Shown: positions 45,272-56,258, counted from the first letter of the stretch. The stretch is DNA of 64,000 nt from Euphorbia lathyris (GCF_963576675.1 NC_088915.1:33943501-34007500); one strand, 5' to 3'. A program made the numbers and translations. Notes: a model not told the origin generated them from the sequence alone.

Positions 45272-46489
45272 ATGGTTAGGACTAAGCGTGTTGGTAACAA
45301 GCCCGCTGTTACGGAAGCTAATCGCCTTCGGGTTCAATGTGGAGCTTATTTCGACATCGCTTCGGAGGAGGAAGCCGTTCGTTTCAAACATTTTTCACAA
45401 GCCGACCGCCAATTTGTGGATATGCACTTCTTAGACTTCCATTCGGTACGAACATTGAATTTCTCTACTCGAATTGATGCTTTTATTGAGGCATTAGGTT
45501 GGCAAGAATTCGTTAATATGTGTTTTCCGCGTATTAATGAATATGTGGTGGAATTTTTGGTCACTTTGACCATGAACAAGAAGAAAACCTCAATCTCTTT
45601 TAGGAATAATGGTATCACATACACCATTGATTATGAAGCAATGGGAAACATGTTTGGTTTCCCTACTTCTAATTTTTATGATAAGCCTAAAGATTTTGAT
45701 AATGATGCTGTTTGGCAAACTCTTTCGAACCAAGACTATTTTAATTCCAAAAACACTTCAAGCAAACTGATTAAGGACAATTGTGTGTTCTTCTTTCACA
45801 AATTTTTGAGTTTCTCCTTGTTTGGTCGTGTGGAGAGTTCAAAGGTTCAGGTTCGGGATTTATATGTTTTGGATAGCTTGTTTAAAGGTTTGAGGATTGA
45901 TAGCATTGGCATGATGTTCGATAATTTGTTCCGTGCTTCGAGGGCTACTACCATTCAAATCCCTCTTTGTAATTTTATCACCGCTATTGTGTTGGGAGCT
46001 CGGGGTGAATTGGCTGATTTTGACATGTCCACCTACCGTGGGTATGTTCCACTTTTGGACATCTCGGCTCTTGAGCGGGCTCATTTATTGCTACCACAAG
46101 GTCCCCCCGTCTTTATTTCGTATGCCTCCCGTATTGCCCACCTTCGTGGCACTATGGGTGGTGGCGCTTCCAGTTCTCAATTTGCAGGTACCGAAGGCGG
46201 CGGAGAGGCGGTAGGAGAGGAAGATGAACCCCAGGCTCAACCACAACCCCAAGCACCTCAAGCAGATGATCCGGTGGATTTGCGGAGAATTTTGGACCAA
46301 ATCAATTCCAACAATCGTCAAATGAACTTAAGAATTGATGATTTGGTAGAAAATAATATGGTGATGAATGACAACCTCAACCTTTTGAGGCGTGAGCATA
46401 GATCGACTCGGCATCAGATGCTTTCCTTTTTCCGACGCCGAAATGTGGAGACTTCACCTACACCTCCGGATTCCCCGCCTCGAGCATAG
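45272..46489 (+). CDS. Athila accessory ORF B (putative plant transposon protein)
   Basis: An intact frame of 405 residues from MVRTKRVGNKPAVTEANRLR. The core aligns with ORF A: EALGWQEFVNMCFPRINEY against ERLGWRKFAQMRFPIIGDW, MFGFP against WFGFP, and FFHKFLSFSLFGR against YLHKFLCHSLFGR. The C-terminal third differs: a Gln/Pro-rich linker (QAQPQPQAPQ), a probable coiled coil (DLRRILDQINSNNRQMNLRI) and a basic RRRNVETSPTPPDSPPRA tail. This architecture could suit a nucleic-acid-binding multimer, but no function is known. It has its own TATA box and palindrome. The 3' end is about 1.4 kb before the LTR. Confidence 0.85.
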   Translation: MVRTKRVGNKPAVTEANRLRVQCGAYFDIASEEEAVRFKHFSQADRQFVDMHFLDFHSVRTLNFSTRIDAFIEALGWQEFVNMCFPRINEYVVEFLVTLTMNKKKTSISFRNNGITYTIDYEAMGNMFGFPTSNFYDKPKDFDNDAVWQTLSNQDYFNSKNTSSKLIKDNCVFFFHKFLSFSLFGRVESSKVQVRDLYVLDSLFKGLRIDSIGMMFDNLFRASRATTIQIPLCNFITAIVLGARGELADFDMSTYRGYVPLLDISALERAHLLLPQGPPVFISYASRIAHLRGTMGGGASSSQFAGTEGGGEAVGEEDEPQAQPQPQAPQADDPVDLRRILDQINSNNRQMNLRIDDLVENNMVMNDNLNLLRREHRSTRHQMLSFFRRRNVETSPTPPDSPPRA

Positions 46490-46689
46490 GTTGTTTCATT
46501 TCCTTTTATTTTTATCTTGTTATAATTTGGTACAATTTTAATTTTCATATGTTTGGTACATTTTCTCTTTTAAATTTTATGTTGAATGTTTAATTTCCTA
46601 TAATTTCAATCTTTGTTTCGTATGCCTTATTTCGTATTTATTTTTTATGTTTTCTCCATTATTTTTGCACCAATGAGGACATGGTCCAA

Positions 46690-46706
46690 TTTAAGTGTGG
46701 GAGGAG
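46690..46706 (+). other. Internal polypurine-tract-like site
   Basis: TTAAGTGTGGGAGGAGA resembles the Athila PPT more strongly than the tract next to the LTR. It lies about 1.2 kb upstream of the 3' LTR and is conserved in element 2 at about 59653-59670. Confidence 0.5.
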
Positions 46707-47249
46707 ATATACATATATCAATTTCTATACGTATACGAATAAATGCTACGAAAATATTATTTTGCAAAACGAATAAATGCAACACATTTTATATTGCAAC
46801 ACATTTTTTCCATAAATTAACCATAAGTTAATATGATTATTTGTTTAGGTTATCATTATTGTTAGAAATAATATTTCTATACGGGTAATATTTTTCAAAA
46901 AAATTTCACAAATCTCCGATACGATTTTAAGTAAAATTGTCTCGAGTGAATGTATTTTAGTTTCAAAAATTCTTTATTTCAATCTCTATTTTATATCATG
47001 CAATTCATGATACAATAAATCTTATTTTACGTTTTCAATTAGGTTTATAGGCATTAAATTGAACTAACAATTTTAGCTCGGTTTGATTTCGTCTTACATT
47101 AACACCAATTGAAGTTTTTAAGGAAACTTTAGCCATAATACATGTTGAATTTTAAGTCAATATAGGATGAATGTGCTATCTTTCTTTTTCCCAAGTTACA
47201 ATTTCATGTTTCATATTAATTAATCAATTAGTTGAATTCTTAACTTTTG

Positions 47250-47520
47250 GCCACGATTGAGACCAACCTTGTCACAATCGAGGTATGAAAGGGAAGAATA
47301 ATTAAGTACCGTTTACTTTTGGCCACGATTGCGACCACCCTTATCACAATCGAGGTATGGAATGAACGTTTAAAGCAAAAAATTATAAGCGTGTATAAGT
47401 TTAAAGTAACGATTGCGTCCACTCATGGCATAGTCGGTACCTCTTAAGCAAACACAAAGCAATAAAATACGTATAAAGTTACGATCAAGACCACCCTTAT
47501 CTCGGGCGTAACTAAGCAAA
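47250..47520 (+). repeat. Degenerate CGATTG/CCACC repeats, element 1
   Basis: Four imperfect units share CACGATTGAGACCAACCTTG, CACGATTGCGACCACCCTTA, ACGATTGCGTCCACTCATGG and ACGATCAAGACCACCCTTAT, followed in most by a GGTATG or GGTACC phrase. Element 2 keeps all four at 60345-60600. Confidence 0.7.
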
Positions 47521-47857
47521 TAATTAACCCAAGTACTTATTTAAAATAATATATCTCAGATATTAGTTTAGGTTTGGGAAAGAAATTTTGTGCTTTGAAA
47601 TGCCTTGAGACGAAAGACTCAATAACATGCGTGCTTATATCGTCCCGAATGCTTCAATTCAAAATTGGAAATACAAGACGAATGATATATCGTATTTATA
47701 CTAAGTTAGTTTGATATTTTGCGTATAAATTTGCCATGAGAAGTAAGTCTTTTCGGCTTAACTAATTTAAAAGGTAATACAGAGATATATGTTTTATTTT
47801 CATAAAGAGATTAGTTAGAGAATAAATTTTAGTGAAATTTTGCTCGGGACTAGCAAA

Positions 47858-47875
47858 AGATTAAGTGTGGAGATT
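47858..47875 (+). other. Polypurine tract of Athila element 1
   Basis: AGATTAAGTGTGGAGATT immediately precedes the 3' LTR. Confidence 0.7.
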
Positions 47876-49351
47876 TGTTAAGCCCAAAATATACCTAAAA
47901 TATCATCAATAATTACATCAATATTGCTACGAATTTATGCTATTTGTAACTGTTTAGAAAGCTTTTACTCTCGAATATGTTTCTTTCTTGTAAGGTACAT
48001 AAATATTTGGTAAAATCCAAATAGGAACGAAAAGAGCTCGAAAACAGAAGAAAAACCCTACAAAAGGAGTCGAAGACGATAGAAATTAATAACGCCAAAT
48101 CGAGGATGCGAATGAAAGCAGAAGAACTGAAAAACGTTCCGTGCCGCGACCGCGGCCCCCAAATTCACGGTCGCGACACGCGTTCCCCAGCTTTTCCTTC
48201 CTTCGTTTGAAGACCAATTGATGCTCCCCCATTCTCGGTAGAGAATTTAATATTCTCGGTACGAGCAGGAGTTTTTAGAAGCCTAGTTACACACTTTCGT
48301 TTTCAACGAAACGCGATCGTTCGGGTGGATAAAGACGTCCTTTCGCAACGGACACGATCCTTCACAACGGACACGACACTTCAATCAAGACTCTTCAACA
48401 TCTATAAATAAAGAGTTGATGGAGAGTTGAAGATATGTAGAAAAAAGAGATTAGTATAGAATTTATGCAGAAATTCCGAGTCAAGTGATTCAGAAGTTAG
48501 ATTTCGATTCTGTAAAAAGCAATATGATGTACACACATTGTTTATTCAATAATAACAAGTTTAGTAGCGTTTAGACATTGTTCCAGTTTAGTTTTCGTTT
48601 TGGTAGTAGACCGACCCAGTCTCTATTACGAAGATTCAGCGAGAAGATTGAGTAGAGGATCCGCCCCTGAGCCTCACAAACTCTAACGAAACCCAAGGAA
48701 AGGATTGACAACCCATTCACTTGCAAGTCATCGAATGTTTCCATGCTCCATGTTCTCTGTAAACTTGTATCAATTTATATTTCATCTAATAAAGTCTGTT
48801 CTATTCGATAGATTTTTATGCAGCACTTATGGTAACCAATCCACTAAAGTGACTGCTGGTGTTTTCATTAAAACGTATTTAATCCAAAATCTTTACAAGG
48901 AAAATTTGTTGAACACTTAGGCAAATTATTATCTGGAAAGAGTTTTAATTTGATTAAGGGCAACTATTCCGAAAGGGTTTTTTCATGTTCAAAGCCAGTT
49001 AATTAGAGGTTCCGTCATTTATTTCATCTTTATAATTCGTACAAAGTTTAAAGTTGTTTCCTTTGCTTAATGCAAACAAATACATCTGTTTACTTTTCTA
49101 AAAAGTACTGAACGTTCCTATCTTGCAAATTCATTCTTAAATCAGAATATTTTCTAACGTTTTCATACTCTATCTAATTCTCATTCTAGCAATTTCAAAA
49201 CCAAAACCGATTAAACGATTTTTCCATATTATAAACCTAAAAGTAAATTTAACCGATTATAAATAAGTTTTGTTTAAAAAACGTTCCCCGTGGGATCGAT
49301 ATCTTTTATTACTACAAGCGTATACCGTGTACTTGCGGAAATCGCTCAACA
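47876..49351 (+). repeat. 3' LTR of Athila-type element 1
   Basis: 1476 bp, the same length as the 5' LTR, with about 22 substitutions by eye and no indel noticed. It contains the CG palindrome at 48141-48182 and TATAAATA at 48403-48410. Confidence 0.95.
48141..48182. repeat. CG palindrome, 3' LTR of element 1
   Basis: Identical to the 5' LTR copy at 30691-30732. Confidence 0.85.
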
Positions 49352-49394
49352 ATAGCATACAAGGAACAGTTCCAGATGACATACTTCTGTATTT

Positions 49395-49700
49395 AACAAA
49401 AAAAAAAACATTAACAAACAAATGCGACAAGCTCATACTAAAAGAGTCCGTCGCATTATGAGAAAAAGTGACAAACGCGACAAGTCCATACTAAGAGAGT
49501 CTCTCGCATTATAAAAAAATGTGACAAATGCGACAAGATCATACTAAGAGAGTCTGTCGCACTATGAAAAAATACGACAAAAGCGACAAGCTCATACTAC
49601 TGGAGTCTGTCGCATTATAAAAAAATACGACAAACGTGATAATATTAAGAACACTACGCCATTGTCGCACTAGGTCGTGATGCGACAGATGTGACAAATG
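49395..49700. repeat. Right subterminal repeats of the MULE
   Basis: Four tandem units of about 54-60 bp of the type GACAAATGCGACAAG, CTCATACTAAGAGAGTC, TGTCGCATTATAAAAAAAT. The GCGACA and TGTCGC words pair within each unit and match the words at the left end (27655-28060). Confidence 0.7.
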
Positions 49701-50663
49701 TCGGGAATTACAGAAAACTGCTATATTACGAGAATTTCAACAGAATGCGGAGTTTCAATTGGTTGAATGGGTTCGAAATGCATACACCTAAACTATTTTC
49801 ATTTGAATTTGACATATACATCTTATATACATCATCTTATACACATTTGATATTGTATTGAAATTAAAATTGAAATTTAGGTCAAACCCAACACCATACT
49901 TACATGAATGAACAAAGTTTTGGCTCTTGGATTGTTTTGTTCACTTGATTGTTGTCTGAATTGTTGTAAAAAAATGAAAATAAAAAAAAGGAAGAAGGAA
50001 ATAAGTTTTTGTTCTCCTATCGATGGTTAATGATGAATGAGGAAGGTGTTTGAGGGGGAAGGACGGGGAATGGGGAAGATGAGGGTATTTTTATCCAAGT
50101 GTAGTGAAAGTGTATAGATTTATAAGACGTTGGAGAACTAGGTTAGATATGTAAATGGGCTTTCAAAAAGGACTAGATTTGTATTTAACCCAATTAAACA
50201 AAACTAATTTTATCAATTATCCAAAATTAACGGTTTAACTTTACACATTAACTAAATTACAAGTATTGTATTAATTCAAATATACTTTCACTATAAAATT
50301 TATAAAGTACAAATCATTATTTGCAAACTTTTAAACTACGAATACTATTTTTATAAATCGGTTAAACCATTAAATTTATTTTTATATATATATTTTTTGA
50401 AATGACGTATAATTATCAAAATTGGACTAGTTAAAAATTAAAAATTCAAAAAGTTTTTTAGAAGAAAAAATACAAAAAGATAATGGTTAGAAATGTAATA
50501 TGATTTAATCAAAATAAAAAAAAACGTTTATTTACATTAAATCTAAAAACATATTTAATATTAATAAAAATTATACTAAATAATAATTTTTAATATTACA
50601 TTAATATTTTTCTAAATACATTAATAAATTTAATATGATAGATTAAAAATGTAATAAAATTCA

Positions 50664-50692
<29 letters not shown>
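49701..50692. other. MULE right end and AT-rich flank
   Basis: The MULE terminal sequence runs to about 50222. Beyond it is very AT-rich DNA ending in a (TA)n tract at 50664-50689. No gene is visible. Confidence 0.45.
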
Positions 50693-50695
<3 letters not shown>

Positions 50696-53040
50696 CACGA
50701 CCCATCCCACGGACCGTGACCGGCGCTAGGGAACGGGTAAGCTTAAGCTACCGGAACCCGTAGCAAGCCTAATTTATCTTAGATAATTAATATACATAAA
50801 TTCATTTCTTTTTCTTTTAAGTTTTTATACATATTAAATATTATGTCATTTTCAAATATAAATAAATACTAGTATATCTGGTACTGCGGTCTAGAATTAA
50901 AATTTTTATATTAACTAGAAAGGCTATACATAATAAAGATAGGTGTGCCACCCGGAAGAAGATATTGGGCTGCAACAGACTTCTAGTCACATGAAAAATT
51001 AAAGGAGTCAAACCTCCCATAGTGAATTAATTATATGCAATGCATGAGTAATTTAACATTTATGTCACACACAATAATAATAATAATAATATACGTGATC
51101 ACACAATATGCTTTTCATAAAATTATCTTATAAATAAATAGATAGGTGGTTTAATACGTGTGTTGGACCCTAAACCTCAATACCCGATCTAATAATCCAC
51201 CAATAATCACCATTTCACTCATATCCAATAACTGGGGGACCGAGAATAACTCAACCGACCACACGCCTAGTTAGCTGGAGGACCGAGAATAGCTCAATCG
51301 ATTCCGTACCCAGCCTCACTTAAATCCAAAATCCACATATCATATAGCCCGAGAATATCTCAACCGAGCTTATCCATATATCACAACATTCACAATACTA
51401 GTATCATCAATATCCAATAACCCGATAGTACCTGTGCGCACAAGGTCCTGATGCCGCTCACCAGGAAGCATGTCCATAACACGTATTTATCCACAAATAA
51501 TTACGTATAAATTATTATAAATAATAATGCACTTTTATAAGTGAAAATAATAATTTACTTGAAATATCATGAAATAATTTATTATGAATGCAAATGCTAA
51601 ATTAAAAATGCAAAACATATAATTAACTCACAAATTGCTCCTAGCCGATTGTCCTAATTTTCAGGCACTGCTCCTCCTCCTATCGGTTGAGTATCTAAAA
51701 GAGATAATATTATTTTTAGAATTTATATATGGTTAGGGAAATATTAAATTTTATTTTGTCTCGTTTTACAGACTGTCTACCGAAAATTCGGTAGAGTCTC
51801 CTCTATAAAACGGACATCCTCCTAGTAATGACTAGGGTCAACTCTGCAATAAAATACACTTCTATATTAAAAAAATATTCAAAGTCCAAACCGGGACTCC
51901 ATAGACTACAATTTATCAACCCGGTTGGACATCAATCATCCGACAGTTCCATAACTGTCAGTAATTCCAATACTTTACTCCCAAAATTACTCATCATCAA
52001 ACAACATATAAACATATATACTTATAATCCATTTTCATAATATCTATATCAACCAAATTAACTAACCAATAATCCTAAGAGCATAATTAATTAATTATGC
52101 TTAGTTCAATCTCCCTTCAACCCTTATTTTTAAAATTACATATTCTGAATTTTTATTTAAATAAGGATCCAAAAATTATTTTTAACCCAACTTAATTTAT
52201 TTTCCTTAATTTCACCCAACTATATACTTTCGTAATTTATAGAGACTAAACGGTAAGGAATTTGGCCAAGGTCCAAGAATTAATGTTGCTCTAAATAATA
52301 TTTAGAACATTCTGAAGTTAACCAACTATTTTTTCTGCACTTATTTCGTATGTCACCGGAAAATATCAACGGTGGTCGGGATCCGTCTATCGGAAAAATT
52401 AAAGTTGATTGTTTTGAGAAACTAATTATACCACTTTGTTTCTTATGATTCCAGGAGTCTAGAATCACTCTCAAAACACCCAAAATCAACCGGAAAATTA
52501 AACTTTGGTTAGATTTCTTACTTTTTCCGGCGTAACTCCGATTACACCTCAAAACTCCTTGCATGCATCAAAATCTCATGTATCCATAGGTAAATCGACC
52601 CCCTGAGTCCATTTTTGGTGTTAGAATTGCAAAATAATGAACATAGGACCGAGAAATAGAGAGAATAGCAAAAGTGACGAATTTTCTCTCTCTAAACGAT
52701 TTTTAAAAACTCAAAATCTCACCATAAAAATTACATGCACTTGTAGCTGGAGTTGAGAGCTTTGTTTCGGTATAAAGAACGCCAAAAACGGTGAATAAAT
52801 GAGGAAGAACAAGGTTAAAGAAGAATGAAAATGGAAACAAAGCTTGAAGGGTGAGGAAGAAGAAGACCACCTGAGTACGCCGGCTTCTTATTTGATCAAT
52901 AATGGTCAAATTACAATTTGATCCCTATATTTATAATCTCTTTTAAAAATTTCTCAAAAGTAATTATTCTTAAACCTTAATTCATTCTAACTAATTCATT
53001 TTAGCAATTGGTTTATGTATATATAAATTGGGGTATTACA
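50693..53040 (-). repeat. Solo LTR of a gypsy element, probably chromovirus
   Basis: On the minus strand it begins TGTAATACCCC and ends GGGTCGTGACA. ATTGT flanks it on both sides (50688-50692 and 53041-53045), a perfect 5-bp target duplication, and there is no internal region, so it is a solo LTR left by LTR-LTR recombination. Length 2348 bp. The end motifs and the phrase at 51430-51460 (GTGCGCACAAGGTCCTGATG on plus) are familiar from long Tekay/Del-type LTRs. At 51220-51400 are degenerate repeats of GACCGAGAATAACTCAACCG. Confidence 0.85.
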
Positions 53041-53045
53041 ATTGT

Positions 53046-54045
53046 GGAAATATATAATTGTTTTATCCTTATTTTAATTCGGACCAATTTTGTAATTAAT
53101 TACTTAATTTGCCTAAATCGGTTAATTTAATGAGATTAGGGTTGAATGGATAATTTTATTAATTATTTTGGTTTGAATTTGGTATTATCTCATCAATTAT
53201 GTCTTTTCGTCAAAATGTGTGAGACATTGGAAGTTTAGAGTAGGTTTGATAATTTATAAAAAAATGTTGGCTGAATTGGATAATTATCTAGACAAATACA
53301 AAAATATACAGCAATTTAGCGTGAAACTTAGAAGAAAGAGGTGGAGTAAGAACGTGGGTTAGTGGATTTAGGCAGTTGGGAACTTCCTTATCTTATAGTT
53401 GTGGAACAGCCTTGGCAATCACATATCTTTCTTGTAAAAGGATGGAACTTTCTTGCTGAATATTAAAGTACACGTGCAATCATAAACGATTCTATTGGTC
53501 CAAGAAATAAATTTTATTTATTTATGTAAATATATATGTAAAAATATGTAAATAGAGTATATAGTTAATTTTAGTGTAAGTTTATTGAAATAAAATTATA
53601 TAAGAAAAATAAAAGGAAACAAAAAATAATAAAAATAAATAAAAAAATAGTTTTGGTAGGTCTCGGCGAGACCTACCCCTGGAATTAATTTCCAGGGCTT
53701 CGTTTGTCCCATCCGGTTTCCCCGACGCGTACCGAACCGCACCCAAAGCTGACCCACGAAACCTAACCCTTCCTCACACCTATGACTACCCTTAAATCTC
53801 TCCCTAACCTTTATTTAGCTAAGTGATGTGGCATGTTAGTTGGTGGAAGTTGGAAGAGGTTGAGGGAAGTTAGGAATTGGTTGATGGAAGTTTAATTGGT
53901 TGATGAGGTGTCATTTTATGGTGAAATTCTGAGAGAAATATAAGGGAAGTGGGGTGAAAAAACGACACTAATTGCCCTTCCAAAAAAATTATAAATAGAC
54001 CCTCTCACTCTCATAAAAAAATCACTCTCATAAAAAGCAAGCTTT
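53046..54045 (+). other. AT-rich flank and a truncated LTR-like promoter fragment
   Basis: 53046-53640 is AT-rich with nothing recognised. 53650-54045 has a GTCTCGGCGAGAC palindrome, CG-richer sequence, then TTATAAATAGACC (about 53989-54001) and a CTCTCACTCTCAT leader, which looks like an LTR promoter. It stops abruptly at the start of the second Athila-type sequence near 54046. Confidence 0.4.
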
Positions 54046-55553
54046 AAGGTATTTATTTGCTAAAAAAGATGCAAAACCGCGTCTGATTAGATGGGTTTTG
54101 TTGTTACAAGAATTTGATATAAAATTAAAGACAAAAAGGGAGTAGAGAACCTTGTCGCCGATCATCTATCAAGACTCGAAGATGAAAACGGTCTTATAGG
54201 TGAAACTATCGGTATACGAGATGATTTCCCTGATGAATATCTCTATCAAATAAAAAGTGTCATGTCACCATGGTATGCGAATATAGCAAATTATCTCACA
54301 GCCAACGTTGTTCTAGAAGGATTAAATTTCCATCAAAAGAAAAAATTCTTTTCTGACGTTAAACAATATTTTTGGGAAGATCCCTTCTTGTTCAAAACTT
54401 GTGGTGATGGTATGATTAGGAGATGCGTTAGTGAGAATGAATACGGGTCTATAATGTCAGAATGTCATTCTAGCTCTTATGGAGGGCATAACGGCGTTAG
54501 TAAAACAGTGGCCAAGATATTAGAATGTGGATTCTTTTGGCCTACGTTGTTTAAGGACGTCCGTTCATTTATTATTCATTGTGACAAATGTCAAAGAACC
54601 AGGAATTTAGGAAGGAAAGATGAGATGCCTCTCACAAACATGTTAGAAGTTGAAGTCTTCGACATGTGGGGAATATATTTCATGTGACCTTTTCCCCATT
54701 CTTTTGGTAAAAACTTACATATTAGTAGCCGTAGATTATGTTTCAAAGTGGGTTGAAGCAATTGCAACCCCGACAAATGATTCTAAGATTGTTATTAGGT
54801 TTCTTGAAGATATATTTTTGTAGATTTGGTTGCCCTAGAGTCATTATAAGTGATGGAGGTACCCATTTCATAAACCGAAGTTTTGATGCACTTATGAGAA
54901 AATATGGAGTACACCACCGCGTATCTACGCCATACCATCCTCAATCGAATGGTCAGGCGGAGATATCAAATAGAGAACTCAAATGGATTCTAGAGAAAAC
55001 AGTTTCGTCTTCAAGAAGAGACTGGTCTTGTAAACTTAACAATGCATTATGGGCATACCGTACTGCATTTAAAACACCAATAGGAATGACACCATACCGA
55101 TTAGTGTATGGGAAAGCATGTCATTTACCAGTAGAATTAGAGCATAAAGCCTATTGGGTTATTAGAACACTTAACTTTGATTTACAACAAGCAGGTAAGA
55201 AACGTTTGCTCAACTTAAATGAGCTGGATGAGTTACGTCATTTATCTTACGAAAATGCAAAAATATATAAAGAAAAAGTGAAAAAATGGCACAACGCCAA
55301 GATTAAAGTCAAAAGCTTTAACATTGGGGATAAGGTGCTGTTATTTAATTCACGGCTCTAATTGTTTCCAGGTAAACTTAAGTCTAGATGGACATGACCA
55401 TATTTAGTCGTTAAAACATTCGACTATAGATCTTTAGAACTTGAAGGACCTAACGGAGTTCGCTTCAAGGTTAACGCTAATAGATGCAAAGTTTATTATG
55501 AAAATGTTCCAATTAAGGAAATTGAGTTCATAACACAATTTCCTGAAGATTAA
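54046..55553 (+). pseudogene. Athila pol 3' part (RNase H end and integrase), broken
   Basis: Starts with [20 protein letters not shown], keeping the TGG codon that is TGA in element 1. A one-base deletion follows near 54120. Integrase continues (SYGGHNGVSKTVAKILECGF) to a TGA at 54685-54687 after GIYFM, where the catalytic D of GIDFMG is also changed to Y. One-base insertions near 54712 and 54815 shift the frame. SDGGTHF and [10 protein letters not shown] persist. Stops at about 55359 and 55395 break the C-terminus. The ancestral end is TAA at 55551-55553. Confidence 0.88.
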
Positions 55554-55940
55554 TTCATTAAATTTCGTGTACTTTTTCTTCATTTTGTTTTGTTTGAATT
55601 TTTATTAGTTTAAATTTTTCATTTTTAGTTTTATTTTAGTTTTTATTTTTTTTACACATGTCAATTTTATGATTTTTAGTTTGTAGATGACTTTATATTA
55701 AGATTTAGATACATGAAAATATGTTTAAGTCATGTTTTTAATCAGATTTTAGGTTAATAGTTCGAATTAGAAGAAATTCAGTGATTCTCAGCCGAGAATT
55801 TGGAATTCTCAGTTGAGAATTTACATTTTCAGAATTGTCCAAACAGGTAAGGGGTTTTCTGATCTTACCGAGAATTTATATTCTCGGCCGAGAATCAGAA
55901 ATATAGGGTTTCGACGCCTGATTTCCGTAAGGAAATCAGC

Positions 55941-55978
55941 GTGTCGCGACCGAGAATTGGGATTCTCGGTCGCGACAT
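55941..55978. repeat. CG palindrome upstream of ORF A, element 2
   Basis: Arms TGTCGCGACCGAGAAT and ATTCTCGGTCGCGACA pair perfectly over 16 bp around the loop TGGG. The TATA box is about 149 bases downstream. Confidence 0.95.
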
Positions 55979-56126
55979 GGGTGTTTTCTGCACCATCAGA
56001 CCTGTTTCTTCATCATCCTGCAGACACAGCTTTTCAAACTCGAAAAATTGAGTTTCTTCAACCTCAAGAGGGCTGATTTTATGCCTTTTCGCATCAAAAC
56101 AACACCTCCTTTCGTGCTATGATTCC

Positions 56127-56134
56127 TATAAATA
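56127..56134 (+). promoter_or_regulatory. TATA box of ORF A, element 2
   Basis: TATAAATA, about 125 bases upstream of the ATG at 56259. Confidence 0.5.
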
Positions 56135-56258
56135 AATCATAGAGGTTCAGATTTCTGTTACATCATTTTCTTTTCATCCCTGTCAGAACAAACTTCTGAT
56201 ATTCTAAAAACACCATTATCAAATAAGTTACAAAAACATTTTTTGTTCCTCACAAACC

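Larger units (their letters stand above)
46490..47875 (+). other. 3' untranslated region of element 1 with repeats and two purine tracts
   Basis: At 46690-46706 is TTAAGTGTGGGAGGAG, a polypurine-tract-like site conserved in element 2. At 47250-47520 are four degenerate copies of a unit around CACGATTGNGACCACCCTTAT. The tract AGATTAAGTGTGGAGATT, directly before the LTR, is the expected 3' PPT. No coding sequence is convincing. Confidence 0.6.
30426..49351 (+). mobile_element. Athila-type Ty3/gypsy retrotransposon, complete but nested
   Basis: Two 1476-bp LTRs, the target duplication ATAGC (30421-30425 and 49352-49356), a tRNA-Asp primer site, gag-pol, two ORFs after pol, and a purine tract before the 3' LTR are all present. 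The total is 18.9 kb, of which 5.3 kb is an inserted copia element. By eye the LTRs differ at about 22 positions (about 1.5%), so insertion is fairly recent. Three premature stops in gag-pol (32570, 40607, 41180) make this copy non-autonomous. Confidence 0.93.
29860..49382 (-). pseudogene. MULE transposase N-terminus, split by the Athila insertion
   Basis: Coding parts are 49382-49352 and 30425-about 29860 on the minus strand. The first ten codons (MSSGTVPCML) lie right of the Athila element and SWHDHWKTVRDNMTYVGDQS continues on its left, so the frame is restored when the element and one ATAGC copy are removed. The region with KLKGKVYTSVSIDATSFELH and IEDDEDVMCLIDY is the N-terminal domain found in MuDR-type transposases. 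It ends in acidic sequence (FWNDDDDGYDAYPGDD) with stops from about 29995. The zinc finger and DDE catalytic core are absent, so it cannot transpose itself. Confidence 0.7.
27085..50222. mobile_element. Defective MULE containing nested retrotransposons
   Basis: The outer element consists of 27085-30425 and 49352-50222 and is split by an Athila-type insertion. Left and right ends share degenerate inverted sequence (GGAAAATTAC on the left against GGATAATTGA on the inverted right, and ATTTACATATCTA in both) and inverted subterminal TGTCGCATTTT/AAAATGCGACA repeats. It carries a DUF1985-type gene fragment on plus and a MuDR-type transposase N-terminus on minus. The exact ends and the 9-bp duplication could not be fixed. 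Confidence 0.6.
55554..56258 (+). other. Pol to ORF A spacer of element 2
   Basis: T-rich start, then ATTCTCAGCCGAGAAT-type palindromes (55783-55905), the CG palindrome (55941-55978) and TATAAATA (56127-56134), in the same order and spacing as element 1. Confidence 0.5.

Noticed and set aside
43303..46489. Envelope-like gene after Athila pol
   Set aside because: Neither ORF shows a signal peptide or clear transmembrane helix, and both resemble ATHILA ORF-1/plant transposon protein families instead.
49395..49700. CRISPR-like regularly spaced repeats
   Set aside because: Spacers are also repeats, units are palindromic and degenerate, and the context is a plant MULE end.
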